Assembly (NCBI GenBank): GCA_963791805.1
Contig: CAWBTU010000006.1
Location: 1,984,001 to 2,048,000, forward strand
Direction: 5' to 3'
DNA from: JACMJL01 sp963791805
GTDB taxonomy: Bacteria; Bacillota; Clostridia; Clostridiales; Clostridiaceae
Length of the DNA stretch: 64,000 nucleotides
Shown here: positions 16,270-25,187 of the stretch, piece after piece
Position numbering within the stretch: position 1 is the first letter of the stretch
How the letters are laid out: the number at the start of each line of letters is the position of its first letter
Notes under the pieces: model-generated
Seen by the model: only the letters and a program-made list of their open reading frames with translations
What the model was told of the DNA's origin: nothing
Databases searched by the model: none
Made by a program: the position numbers and the translations under genes

Positions 16270-18465
16270 CTAATTCTTAGTTCTGTATATTTCAACTACA
16301 CCCTTTAATTTTTTAATTTTCTTCATAAGATCTTTTAGTTTATTTATGTCTTCTATTTTTAATTTAATGTCAACTATTGCATAGCCACCCTTTGCAGCTT
16401 TTGCACTAACTGCATAAAGATAGGTTTTAGTGTTTGTTATTATTTCCATTATCTCAGAGAGAAGTCCATTTCTGTCCTCAGCCCTTACTTGAATCTCAGT
16501 AATATATCCAGTATTCTTAATTACATTCCAGCTTACATCAATTAATCTATTCTCAGAATTAATAAGAAGTGATGCTATATTTTTGCAATCTGATCTATGA
16601 ACAGAAACTCCTCTACCCTTTGTAATATATCCAGTAATCTCATCACCTGGCACTGGGTTACAGCATTTTGCAAATCTAACTAAAACATTAGTTTCACCCT
16701 TAACTATTACACCTGGGGACTTTTCCTTAGTCACAGAGTTTTTATTTGAAGCCTTATTAATTTGCTCTTCAATTTCTTTTAAAGCCTCAACATCATTCGG
16801 AACTTTTTTCGTATCTAGTTCCTTTAATTTCATTACAACAGCAGAGGCTGCTAATGCTCCAATACCAACAGCTACATATAGATCATCTATAGAATTCATA
16901 TTATATTTTTTTAATAAATAATCGATACCATCGCCTTTTGCTATTTCCTTGAAATTAAAGCCTTGTCTCTTAGTATCTTTTTCGAGAAGTTCCTTACCTT
17001 TTATAATATTGTCTTCACGTTTTGCTTTCTTAAACCATGCTTTAATTTTACTTTTTGCTTGATTGCTTTTTGCAATATTTAGCCAATCAAGATTAGGACC
17101 TTTGGGTATATTAGTTGTTACAATTTCAACTATCTCTCCAGTTTTTAAACGATAATCTAAAGGTTCCATTTTGCCATTAACTTTTGTACCAATACAGCTA
17201 TTTCCAACATCTGTATGTATTCTATAAGCAAAATCTATAGGGGTTGCCTCATTAGGCAGATTAATTACAGTTCCATTTGGCGTGAAAACAAAAATTTCAT
17301 CTGAAAATAAATCAATTTTAAAATTCTTCATAAATTCTTCAGCATCAGATGTTTCTTTCTGCCATTCTAGCATATCTCTGAGCCAAGTTAGTTTTGATTC
17401 TATTTTTTCTGGACTTCCTTCTGGTTTCCCCTCTTGAACGCCCTCTTTATACTTCCAATGAGCCGCAATTCCATATTCAGCAGTTTTATGCATTTCATAA
17501 GTTCTTATTTGAATCTCAAAAAATTTACCTTCTGGCCCAATTACAGTAGAATGAATAGATTTGTACATATTAGGTTTAGGCATTGCTATATAGTCCTTAA
17601 ACCTACCTGGTATAGGTTTATAAATAGTATGGACTATTCCAAGTGCCGCATAGCAGTCTTTAACATTTTCTACTAATATTCTAACAGCAGTTAAATCAAA
17701 AATCTGATCAATAGTCTTATTTTTACTTACCATTTTGTTATAGATAGAATAAAAATGTTTTGGTCTTCCATCAATTTCGCAGCCAATTCCTGCACTTTCC
17801 AGTTCAGAGTTTAGTTGACTAACTATTTCATTAATATATTCTTCTCGTTCAACCCTTTTCTCAGAAATTTTTCTTACGAGTTCATAATACTCTTCAGGTT
17901 TTAAATATCTGAAAGCTAGATCTTCTAATTCCCATTTAATTTTAGAAATTCCAAGTCTATGTGCAAGTGGCGCATAGATATCTAAAGTTTCTTTTGCTTT
18001 TTCTTTCTGTTTTTCTACAGACATATATTTCAATGTCCTTAAATTATGTAATCTATCAGCTAATTTTATAAGGATTACTCTTATATCCTTAGTCATAGCT
18101 AACAGCATTTTTCTAACATTATCAGCTTGTTGTTCTTCTTTAGTTTTATATTGAATTTTCCCGAGTTTAGTAACACCTTGAACTAAAGTAGCAACTTCAA
18201 GATTAAAGGTTTCAGTTATATCTTCAAAAGTATAATCTGTATCTTCTATTGTATCATGTAGCAAACCTGCCACAATTGTATTGCAATCTAGTCCCATCTC
18301 AGCAAGAATACAAGCGACTTCCACTGGATGAACTATGTATGGCTCTCCAGACTCTCTTTTCTGGCTTTTATGCGCATTATAAGCAAAGTTATATGCTTTT
18401 ATAACTAAATCTTTATCTATACAAGTGCAATTCTTATCAATTTTATCAATTAATTTATAAAGCAT
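16270..18465 (-). CDS. relA: Bifunctional (p)ppGpp synthetase/hydrolase RelA/SpoT
   Basis: A 731-aa stringent-response enzyme. An HD hydrolase domain (residues about 20-180, with HPVEVACILAE and LLHDTIEDTDY) precedes the synthetase domain (about 240-350, with PKPNMYKSIHSTVIGPEG), a TGS domain (FVFTPNGTVINLPNEATPIDFAYRIHTD split across about 400-460), a zinc-finger-like region with RFAKCCNPVPGD and a C-terminal ACT domain. Both catalytic motifs look intact. The ATG at 18465 follows GGGAGG by 7 nt; the ATG at 18471 is inside the RBS and was rejected. A terminator lies between apt and this gene. Confidence 0.95.
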   Translation of the reverse strand: MLYKLIDKIDKNCTCIDKDLVIKAYNFAYNAHKSQKRESGEPYIVHPVEVACILAEMGLDCNTIVAGLLHDTIEDTDYTFEDITETFNLEVATLVQGVTKLGKIQYKTKEEQQADNVRKMLLAMTKDIRVILIKLADRLHNLRTLKYMSVEKQKEKAKETLDIYAPLAHRLGISKIKWELEDLAFRYLKPEEYYELVRKISEKRVEREEYINEIVSQLNSELESAGIGCEIDGRPKHFYSIYNKMVSKNKTIDQIFDLTAVRILVENVKDCYAALGIVHTIYKPIPGRFKDYIAMPKPNMYKSIHSTVIGPEGKFFEIQIRTYEMHKTAEYGIAAHWKYKEGVQEGKPEGSPEKIESKLTWLRDMLEWQKETSDAEEFMKNFKIDLFSDEIFVFTPNGTVINLPNEATPIDFAYRIHTDVGNSCIGTKVNGKMEPLDYRLKTGEIVEIVTTNIPKGPNLDWLNIAKSNQAKSKIKAWFKKAKREDNIIKGKELLEKDTKRQGFNFKEIAKGDGIDYLLKKYNMNSIDDLYVAVGIGALAASAVVMKLKELDTKKVPNDVEALKEIEEQINKASNKNSVTKEKSPGVIVKGETNVLVRFAKCCNPVPGDEITGYITKGRGVSVHRSDCKNIASLLINSENRLIDVSWNVIKNTGYITEIQVRAEDRNGLLSEIMEIITNTKTYLYAVSAKAAKGGYAIVDIKLKIEDINKLKDLMKKIKKLKGVVEIYRTKN

Positions 18466-18502
18466 ATCCATACCTCCCTTATTAGCACTGAAATTAAAAT
18501 CA

Positions 18503-18526
18503 AAGGCTGGTTATAAAACCAGCCTT
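18503..18526 (-). terminator. Terminator between apt and relA
   Basis: On the minus strand AAGGCTGGTT and AACCAGCCTT form a 10-bp perfect stem with a 4-nt loop, followed by TGATTTTAATTT. It could partly uncouple relA from apt. Confidence 0.7.
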
Positions 18527-18568
18527 ATTAATTTATATCATTATATAGTATTTTGTAGAATCCTGCAA

Positions 18569-19087
18569 TTAGATATCATACTTAACTAAGGATAAAATAT
18601 CATACTTTCCTAATTTACCTCTTCCATTAAGTTCAGTTAACTCAATTACAAAATCTAAAGATACAACTTCTCCGCCCATAGTTTCAACAAGCTTTGCAAC
18701 AGCGGCGATTGTACCACCAGTAGCTAGCAAATCATCAACTACTGCAACTCTTTGACCTGGTTTTATAGCATCTTTATGAATTTCAAGAATATCACTGCCA
18801 TATTCAAGTTCATATTCTACTTGAATAGTTTCTGCAGGCAATTTTCCTTTTTTTCTAACAGGTACAAATCCTACTCCTAAACTACATGCAACTGGAGCAC
18901 CAAATAAGAATCCTCTTGCTTCAGGTCCTATTACAACATCAATTTTCTTATCTTTTAAGTAATCTACAATAGAATCTATTGTGTTTTTAAATGCTTCTCC
19001 ATCTTGAGCTAATGTTGTAACATCTTTAAAGCTAATGCCTTTCTTTGGAAAATCCTCAATAATTCTTATTTTTTCCTTTAAATCCAT
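18569..19087 (-). CDS. apt: Adenine phosphoribosyltransferase
   Basis: A 172-aa type I phosphoribosyltransferase that salvages adenine with PRPP to AMP. The PRPP loop VAVVDDLLATGGTIAA (about residues 119-134), DVVIGPEARGFLFGAPVA and the RKKGKLPAETIQVEYELEYG loop identify APRT. GGGGGATATTTTT precedes the ATG. It lies between secF and relA, as in many Firmicutes. Confidence 0.95.
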   Translation of the reverse strand: MDLKEKIRIIEDFPKKGISFKDVTTLAQDGEAFKNTIDSIVDYLKDKKIDVVIGPEARGFLFGAPVACSLGVGFVPVRKKGKLPAETIQVEYELEYGSDILEIHKDAIKPGQRVAVVDDLLATGGTIAAVAKLVETMGGEVVSLDFVIELTELNGRGKLGKYDILSLVKYDI

Positions 19088-19099
19088 AAAAATATCCCC

Positions 19100-19993
19100 C
19101 TAAGCTTTTTTAGCTACAGTTTTTTTCTTCTTTTTATTACCAAATTTTTTCTGAAGTATTACCCAGAATGGTGTAGCAATAAATATAGATGAATAACATC
19201 CTGAAATTATACCTATAAGTAAAGGTTTTGAGAAGTTTCTAATATCAGGTACAAATATAAATACGCATGTTAATGTGATTACAACAGTCAATACTGTAAA
19301 TATTGATCTTCTAAGAGTTTGAGTTATACTTGCATTTGCAAGTTCTGTAACGTCTGAATTCTTCATGAATTTCTCGTTTTCTCTTATTCTATCAAAAACA
19401 ACTATGGTATCACTCATAGAGTAACCCAGTACTGTAAGAATCGCTGCAATAAATGCTGAATCTAATGGAATTCTAAAAATAGCATATACTGACAATGTTA
19501 TCAATACGTCATGAACCAATGCAACAATTGCAGATAATCCAAATTTAAACTCAAATCTAAATCCAATGTATAGAAGTATTAGTATGTTTGCTATTATAAC
19601 AGCTTTAATTGCGTTCTTTTTAATATCAGAACCCAATGATGCGCCCATAGTTTCTTGAGTTTTAAGTGCATCATCTTTAAGTTTATATTTTTCTTTTAAT
19701 TCTTTAAAAATAGTATTTGTAGTAGCCGAATCAAGCTTTCGACTCTTTATTTCAAATGACACAGTCGTTTTATCTTTAAGAACATTACTTGTTTCATCTG
19801 GAGCATGCTTTTTAACTATTTCTTCTGCTTCTGCCTTATTAAAAGATTTCCCCATGTCGATTATAATATGTGTTCCGCCCTTAAATTCGATACTCTCTTC
19901 TAGTCCTTTAGTAGCCATAAATCCAATTCCAATAAATATTATAATTAGAGATAAAGCAAACCATATTTTAGTTTTTTCTACTATCTTATACAT
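19100..19993 (-). CDS. secF: Protein translocase subunit SecF
   Basis: A 297-aa membrane subunit of the SecDF complex, which uses the proton motive force to help pull proteins out of the Sec channel. It has one N-terminal helix, a periplasmic-type loop (about residues 35-115, beginning with EFKGGTHIIIDMG) and five further helices with GYSMSDTIVVFDRIREN, the SecF signature. It starts 1 nt after the secD stop, so the two are coupled. The Lys-rich C-terminus is usual. Confidence 0.95.
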   Translation of the reverse strand: MYKIVEKTKIWFALSLIIIFIGIGFMATKGLEESIEFKGGTHIIIDMGKSFNKAEAEEIVKKHAPDETSNVLKDKTTVSFEIKSRKLDSATTNTIFKELKEKYKLKDDALKTQETMGASLGSDIKKNAIKAVIIANILILLYIGFRFEFKFGLSAIVALVHDVLITLSVYAIFRIPLDSAFIAAILTVLGYSMSDTIVVFDRIRENEKFMKNSDVTELANASITQTLRRSIFTVLTVVITLTCVFIFVPDIRNFSKPLLIGIISGCYSSIFIATPFWVILQKKFGNKKKKKTVAKKA

Positions 19994-19994
19994 A

Positions 19995-21287
19995 CTATTT
20001 GCCCCCCCTTCTCATGTCATGAACACCGAAGGTACCAATAGCTGCAGGATTTTTAAACCAGCCCATATCAGCTGCCCATCTAATCAACTGTCTAGTAACT
20101 ACAACTGCAGTGAACATACTTAACAGAACACCAATAATTAGTGTTAATGCAAATCCTTTAACAGAACCTGACCCTAAATTGTATAGGATTATACCAGCTA
20201 TAACTGTAGTCATATTAGAATCCAATATTGATGAAAATGCTCTTTTAAAGCCTTCATCTATGGCAGTTTTAACTGATTTTCCTGACTTTAACTCTTCTTT
20301 GGTTCGTTCAAAAATAAGAACGTTAGCATCTACTGCCATACCTACGGTCAGTAGGAAACCCGCTATTCCTGACAAACTGAGAGTTGCATCTATTAATGAA
20401 TAAGTATATAAAACTAAAAGCACAAATAATAGTAATGCAATATCTGCAATTAAACCAGGAACTCTATAATATAGAGCCATAAATAACATTACTATTGCTA
20501 TACCAATAATTCCAGCTTTTTCACTATCAGGCAATGCATTTTCGCCAAGTGTAGCACCTACTACATTAGCAGAGACATTTTTTAAAGTTACAGGAAGTGC
20601 ACCTGACTTTATCATATCTGCTTTATATTTCATCTCTTTAAGACTATCGTTTTTACTTGTGATTGATGCTTTACCATCATTAATTACTGCTTCTACTTTG
20701 GGACTTTGTTGTAGATTATCATCTATATATATTGAAATTTCTTGATGTAACAACCTTGCAGTAGCAGTAGCAAATTTCTTTCTTCCACTTTCAGTTAAAG
20801 TTAAACTTATCTCTGGAGTTCCATTACTATCTGGAATAGCAATAGCATTTTTTACATCTTTACCCTCTAAGATAACCTTACCATCAGGATCTTTAAATTC
20901 TAATTTTCCTGCTTTAGATACTTCATTTAATACATTTTCTGTATCTTTTGCACCAGGAACGTCAATTTTTATCTTATTTGGTCCTTCTTTAACAACTGAA
21001 GTTTCACTTACACCAAGTTTATTAACTCTTGTTGTTAATAACTTAATTGTTCTATCTATAGTATCTTTATCTACCTTCTTATTAGATACAATTTCTTCAG
21101 TTACAGAAACTCCACCCTTTAAATCAAGGCCTTTTTTTATAGTATCATCAAAAGTCCTAACCTCATAACCAGTTCCAAATATATCAGTTACACCGAAAAA
21201 ACCTAAATAAGCAAAGCCAAATATAAGTAGTACAGAAATCGTAAAAAATACTGCACTTTTCCACTTTGTTCGTCCTCTAGTTTTCAT
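19995..21287 (-). CDS. secD: Protein translocase subunit SecD
   Basis: A 430-aa partner of SecF. An N-terminal membrane helix is followed by LDLKGGVSVTEEIV, a large extracytoplasmic region with the P1-head type repeats, and five C-terminal helices including TVGMAVDANVLIFERTKEEL, which carries the conserved Asp of the proton path. The length suits the short Gram-positive SecD. Separate secD and secF, rather than the fused Bacillus SecDF, is normal for clostridia. Confidence 0.95.
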   Translation of the reverse strand: MKTRGRTKWKSAVFFTISVLLIFGFAYLGFFGVTDIFGTGYEVRTFDDTIKKGLDLKGGVSVTEEIVSNKKVDKDTIDRTIKLLTTRVNKLGVSETSVVKEGPNKIKIDVPGAKDTENVLNEVSKAGKLEFKDPDGKVILEGKDVKNAIAIPDSNGTPEISLTLTESGRKKFATATARLLHQEISIYIDDNLQQSPKVEAVINDGKASITSKNDSLKEMKYKADMIKSGALPVTLKNVSANVVGATLGENALPDSEKAGIIGIAIVMLFMALYYRVPGLIADIALLLFVLLVLYTYSLIDATLSLSGIAGFLLTVGMAVDANVLIFERTKEELKSGKSVKTAIDEGFKRAFSSILDSNMTTVIAGIILYNLGSGSVKGFALTLIIGVLLSMFTAVVVTRQLIRWAADMGWFKNPAAIGTFGVHDMRRGGK

Positions 21288-21426
21288 CTTTATCCCCCTT
21301 TGTAATCATAGTCAAACACATACAAAATTAATTATATTACTTTTAACCTATATAGTCAATTATAGTAAATAAATGTAATTAATCTTAGTTTTTAATTAAA
21401 ATAGTCAAAATATGTATCTTTTATAC

Positions 21427-22788
21427 CTACTTATTTATGCTTCCCTTAATGGCAATAGCGCATTCTATTCTCTTTTTTTGCATTTCACAACCAAGCGCAT
21501 AGGGAATATTTAAATCACCATTAAAATTATAATTGTTTGCTTGACAGCCTCCAGAACAGTAGAATCTAGCCCAACAACCCTTACATTCAGGTTTGTTGTA
21601 TATATGTGCCTTTTTAAATGTATCTGCTATTTCAGTGCTTATCCCTTCTTCGTATATGCTACCCATTTTAAACTTTTCATTACCTACAAATTGATGGCAA
21701 GGATAAACATCTCCAGTTGGTGTTATCGCCACATATTCATGTCCTGCTCCACAACCTGATATTCTTTTGTACACACAAGGTCCACCCTGCAAGTCGATAT
21801 TGAAATGATAGAATTTAAAAATATTTTCTTGTCCTTGCTTGCTAATTAGCTCATTACAAATTTTGTCGTACTGCTCAAAAATCTTAGGTAAATCTTCTTT
21901 CCTTAAAGACAATGGATGTGATTCTGGAAGTACTACTGGTTCTATAGAAATCTCATCAAAACCTAAATCCACCATATGCTTTACATCTTCATAAAAGTCT
22001 GTATTTTCTCTAGTAAAAGTTCCTCTAGCATAATATTGTTTTGATTTATCTCTTAAGTCTACCATTTTCTTGATTTTAGGAACTATTTTGTCATAACTAC
22101 CACTTCCATCAGCTCTAACTCTTACTTTATCATTTACTTCTTTTCTTCCATCAATGCTTAGTACTATGTTTCCCATATTTTTATCCATATATTCCATTAT
22201 CTCATCATTTAATAAAGTAGCATTAGTAGTCATGGTGAATCTAATGTTTTTATTATGTTGTTTTTCTATAGATTTTGCGTAATCAACTATTTCCTTAACT
22301 ACATCAAATGCCATTAATGGTTCTCCACCAAATAAATCTACTTCAATATTTGTTCTTGATCCTGAGTTTTTAATAACAAAATCAATAGCTTTTTTACCTA
22401 CTTCAGCGGTCATTATTTCTCTATGGCCTTTATATTCACCTTCATCTGCAAAACAATATTTACACTTAAGGTTACAATCATGAGCTATATTTAAGCAAAG
22501 TGCCTTAATATAGGATTCTGAATTCTCACTTTTTTTAGCTATATCTTCATATAAATCTTTAGAATATAGTATTCCTTCATTTATAAGCTCAGATACCTCT
22601 TCATATGCTTCTTCTATATCTGTAGTACTATATTTTAATGACAATCCTTTTTTTAATTCATCTATGCCTTGAAGCTTGTCCTCATTTACTAAATCAAAAA
22701 TAAGTTCATCTACAAGGTGAACTGCTCCAGAATTAACATCTATAATATAAAAATCATTACCTTGTCTAAATTTATGGATTAATGACAA
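21427..22788 (-). CDS. scfB: Thioether cross-link-forming SCIFF peptide maturase (radical SAM/SPASM)
   Basis: A 453-aa radical-SAM enzyme that installs cysteine-sulfur to alpha-carbon (thioether) links in the SCIFF peptide encoded just upstream (22895-23032). The radical-SAM motif CNLKCKYC is at Cys105, Cys109 and Cys112. The C-terminal SPASM/Twitch region has many cysteines (SGCGAGHEY, YPCHQF, ECKGCWARFYCSGGC). An N-terminal RRE-like region precedes the catalytic domain. It starts at TTG (22788) after GGGAGGAAAATAAA. A hairpin between peptide and enzyme genes would set a high peptide-to-enzyme ratio. Confidence 0.94.
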   Translation of the reverse strand: MSLIHKFRQGNDFYIIDVNSGAVHLVDELIFDLVNEDKLQGIDELKKGLSLKYSTTDIEEAYEEVSELINEGILYSKDLYEDIAKKSENSESYIKALCLNIAHDCNLKCKYCFADEGEYKGHREIMTAEVGKKAIDFVIKNSGSRTNIEVDLFGGEPLMAFDVVKEIVDYAKSIEKQHNKNIRFTMTTNATLLNDEIMEYMDKNMGNIVLSIDGRKEVNDKVRVRADGSGSYDKIVPKIKKMVDLRDKSKQYYARGTFTRENTDFYEDVKHMVDLGFDEISIEPVVLPESHPLSLRKEDLPKIFEQYDKICNELISKQGQENIFKFYHFNIDLQGGPCVYKRISGCGAGHEYVAITPTGDVYPCHQFVGNEKFKMGSIYEEGISTEIADTFKKAHIYNKPECKGCWARFYCSGGCQANNYNFNGDLNIPYALGCEMQKKRIECAIAIKGSINK

Positions 22789-22810
22789 TTTATTTTCCTC
22801 CCTAACTAAG

Positions 22811-22850
22811 GCATATGAAAAAAATAGTTAATTATTTTTTCCATATGCCC
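22811..22850. promoter_or_regulatory. AT-rich hairpin in front of scfB
   Basis: GGCATATG...CATATGCC with an inner AAAAAATA/ATTATTTTTT pairing forms a near-perfect long hairpin just upstream of the scfB ribosome binding site. It could protect the processed mRNA or limit ribosome access. This is inference from the fold. Confidence 0.5.
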
Positions 22851-22882
22851 AAAATATAAAGCAGTAACTTACAGTTACTGCT
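22849..22882 (-). terminator. Partial terminator between scfA and scfB
   Basis: On the minus strand AGCAGTAACT and AGTTACTGCT form a perfect 10-bp stem with a 3-nt loop, followed by TTATATTTT. The weak tail fits an attenuating terminator that lets part of the transcription reach scfB. Confidence 0.7.
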
Positions 22883-22894
22883 CATAGTGTTAAA

Positions 22895-23032
22895 CTAATT
22901 TTCACAAGCTAAGTTTGCAACTGTGCAGGAAGTTTTACAAGCCGATTGACAAGAATTAGCACACTCCTTGCATCCAGGTTTATTTAAGCTATTTTTAATA
23001 TTAGCTTTATTTATAGTCTTTATATGTTTCAT
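22895..23032 (-). CDS. scfA: SCIFF family RiPP precursor peptide (six cysteines in forty-five)
   Basis: A 45-aa peptide. It begins MKHIKTINKANIKNSLNK and its C-terminal half has six cysteines at 21, 24, 28, 32, 36 and 43, the exact hallmark of SCIFF peptides. Its length is 45 residues. GGAGGAAATGGA precedes the ATG. It lies directly before its radical-SAM maturase and in the yajC-TIGR04086 neighbourhood usual for clostridia. Established knowledge: SCIFF is nearly universal in Clostridia, receives thioether links, and has no settled function. Confidence 0.95.
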   Translation of the reverse strand: MKHIKTINKANIKNSLNKPGCKECANSCQSACKTSCTVANLACEN

Positions 23033-23101
23033 TCCATTTCCTCCGTTCAAAAAAGATTTCTGTTTGATTATAACATAAATAATTAAGTTAATAAAGCAAT
23101 T

Positions 23102-23473
23102 CTAGAGATTTATTCCAAGCATCCCAGAGAGTGAGCCAACTGCTACAGCTAAAAATAGCCTAAAAAAGTCCTTACTAGAAAGTAAAAACCCTCTATCACC
23201 TGAAAAAATTGCTACAAAATAAAGTATTACTATGTAAAGAATAGCAACTATTATACCAATTATCCATCCCTTTTCTCTTATTTTTTTCGTAGAATATATG
23301 CTACCATAAACAACGCTAAGTGTGGAAAGTACAATAAAGCAAACAGATCTAATACTAGCACTAACCTGAAAAAAACTTGATATAACAACAAGAACTAGTA
23401 TTAAAGCTAAAGTCAAGAAGAATCCTCTTAAAACCCCTTCTCCTATGTACATTAATTTACTTCTATTTTCCAT
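23102..23473 (-). CDS. TIGR04086 family membrane protein (YrzE-like)
   Basis: A 123-aa protein with four hydrophobic segments, corresponding in place and size to the TIGR04086/YrzE family found between yajC and the SCIFF or secDF genes. GGGAGGTG precedes the ATG at 23473. Function unknown; steady linkage to Sec accessory genes suggests a membrane or secretion role, which is inference. Confidence 0.8.
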   Translation of the reverse strand: MENRSKLMYIGEGVLRGFFLTLALILVLVVISSFFQVSASIRSVCFIVLSTLSVVYGSIYSTKKIREKGWIIGIIVAILYIVILYFVAIFSGDRGFLLSSKDFFRLFLAVAVGSLSGMLGINL

Positions 23474-23530
23474 AAAAAACACCTCCCATCACATAATATT
23501 TATGTAGATGAAAGGTGTATTATTACTATT

Positions 23531-23845
23531 TTATTTTGAACTATCGTCTAATTCTACAATTGTTTCTTTCTTAATATCTTCCTTTTCAGTAATGATATTT
23601 AAAATTCCACTTTTGCTAAGTTTAAATCTCATTTTGTCTGGACCAGATTGAACTACCACATAATCCTCTTGAATATTAATAATCTTTCCTAGTATTCCAC
23701 CTCTAGTAATGATTTCATCATTTACTTTCAAATTTGAAAGCATTGTACCATATTTTTTCTTTCTTTTGTTTTCAGGAACAAACATAATTAAATAAAATAC
23801 TCCTAGCATAATTACAATGTATATTATTCCTCCATAACTTCCCAT
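23531..23845 (-). CDS. yajC: Preprotein translocase subunit YajC
   Basis: A 104-aa single-span membrane protein: one helix (residues 7-24), then PENKRKKKYGTMLSNLKVNDEIITRGGILGKI, quoted here in part as the YajC-typical NLKVNDEIITRGG core. It joins SecD and SecF, encoded nearby. GGAGGAATTAATT precedes the ATG. It sits between tgt and the TIGR04086 gene. Confidence 0.93.
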   Translation of the reverse strand: MGSYGGIIYIVIMLGVFYLIMFVPENKRKKKYGTMLSNLKVNDEIITRGGILGKIINIQEDYVVVQSGPDKMRFKLSKSGILNIITEKEDIKKETIVELDDSSK

Positions 23846-24024
23846 AATTAATTCCTCCTATAATAATTATATTTTATATTTAAGTAATCTAGTTTATATA
23901 GATATATACCTTCATACCTTAAACTTAATAAAACAGTGAATAAAGAATCGAGAATAAATAAGATTGATTTAAACATCACTTTGCTCTAAGGCAATATTTG
24001 TTCTTTGTCTTTATTCTTTAAGTG

Positions 24025-25155
24025 CTAAGCTTTATTTCCCCACCTTTGAAGTTTTTCTTCTTTAAATTCTTCAAAATAATCACCATCAATAGCAATTCTT
24101 ATATCTTCCATAAGCTTATTGTAGAAATATAAATTATGCAAGACACATAATCTCATAGCTAGCATTTCTTTGGCTTTAAAAAGATGTCTAATATAGGCTC
24201 TATTATAATTTTTACAAGCTGGGCACTGACATCCCTCATCAATAGGCCTACTGTCAGTTTCATACTGCAAATTGAATAAGTTTATTTTACCATGTTTAGT
24301 GAATACATGTCCATGCCTTCCATTTCTTGCTGGTAAAACACAATCAAAAAAATCCACGCCCCTTGAAACAGCTTCAAGAATATTGCTTGGTAATCCAACT
24401 CCCATAAGATAAATTGGTTTATCTTGAGGAAGATGAGGAACTACTGCATCTATTACTCTGTACATTTCCTCATGAGTTTCACCTACTGCAAGTCCGCCGA
24501 TAGCGTAGCCATCTAAATTCATTTTTGAAATAGTTTTTGCATGCTCTATTCTAATGTCATCATAAGTTCCACCTTGATTAATGCCGAAAAGCATTTGTTT
24601 ATTATTGATAGTATCAGGTAAAGTATTTAACCTATCCATTTCAAGCTTGCATCTTTCAAGCCATCTAGTGGTTCTATCCACAGATTTCTCTACATACTCC
24701 CTTGTGGAAGGATTAGATACACATTCATCAAAAGCCATTGCAATTGTTGAAGCTAAATTTGATTGAATTTGCATGCTTTCTTCGGGTCCCATAAATATCT
24801 TTTTTCCATCTATATGAGAATTAAAGTAAACACCTTCTTCTTTAATTTTCCTCATATCAGCTAAGGAAAATACTTGAAAGCCACCTGAATCAGTTAGAAT
24901 TGGTCTATCCCAATTCATGAATTTATGCAATCCACCCATTTGTTTAACTATTTTATCACCAGGTCTTAAATGCAGGTGATAGGTATTGGATAATTCCACT
25001 TGGCATCCTATATCTTTTAAATCCATTGATGATACTGCGCCTTTTATAGCCGCAAGAGTACCAACATTCATAAATACAGGAGTTTGAATTACTCCATGCA
25101 CCGTAGTAAATTCTCCTCTTCTTACAGCTCCAGTTTTCTTTAGTAATTTATACAA
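24025..25155 (-). CDS. tgt: Queuine tRNA-ribosyltransferase (tRNA-guanine transglycosylase)
   Basis: A 376-aa enzyme that exchanges G34 for preQ1 in tRNAs with GUN anticodons. The nucleophile region DSGGFQVFSLADMRK, FDECVSNPS, and the zinc site CQCPACKNYNRAYIRHLF are intact. It starts at TTG (25155). The next gene upstream, queA, acts on the product, so the operon encodes consecutive steps of queuosine formation. Confidence 0.96.
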   Translation of the reverse strand: MYKLLKKTGAVRRGEFTTVHGVIQTPVFMNVGTLAAIKGAVSSMDLKDIGCQVELSNTYHLHLRPGDKIVKQMGGLHKFMNWDRPILTDSGGFQVFSLADMRKIKEEGVYFNSHIDGKKIFMGPEESMQIQSNLASTIAMAFDECVSNPSTREYVEKSVDRTTRWLERCKLEMDRLNTLPDTINNKQMLFGINQGGTYDDIRIEHAKTISKMNLDGYAIGGLAVGETHEEMYRVIDAVVPHLPQDKPIYLMGVGLPSNILEAVSRGVDFFDCVLPARNGRHGHVFTKHGKINLFNLQYETDSRPIDEGCQCPACKNYNRAYIRHLFKAKEMLAMRLCVLHNLYFYNKLMEDIRIAIDGDYFEEFKEEKLQRWGNKA

Positions 25156-25187
25156 TTATATTTCCACATCCTTTAATTCTAGCGTTT

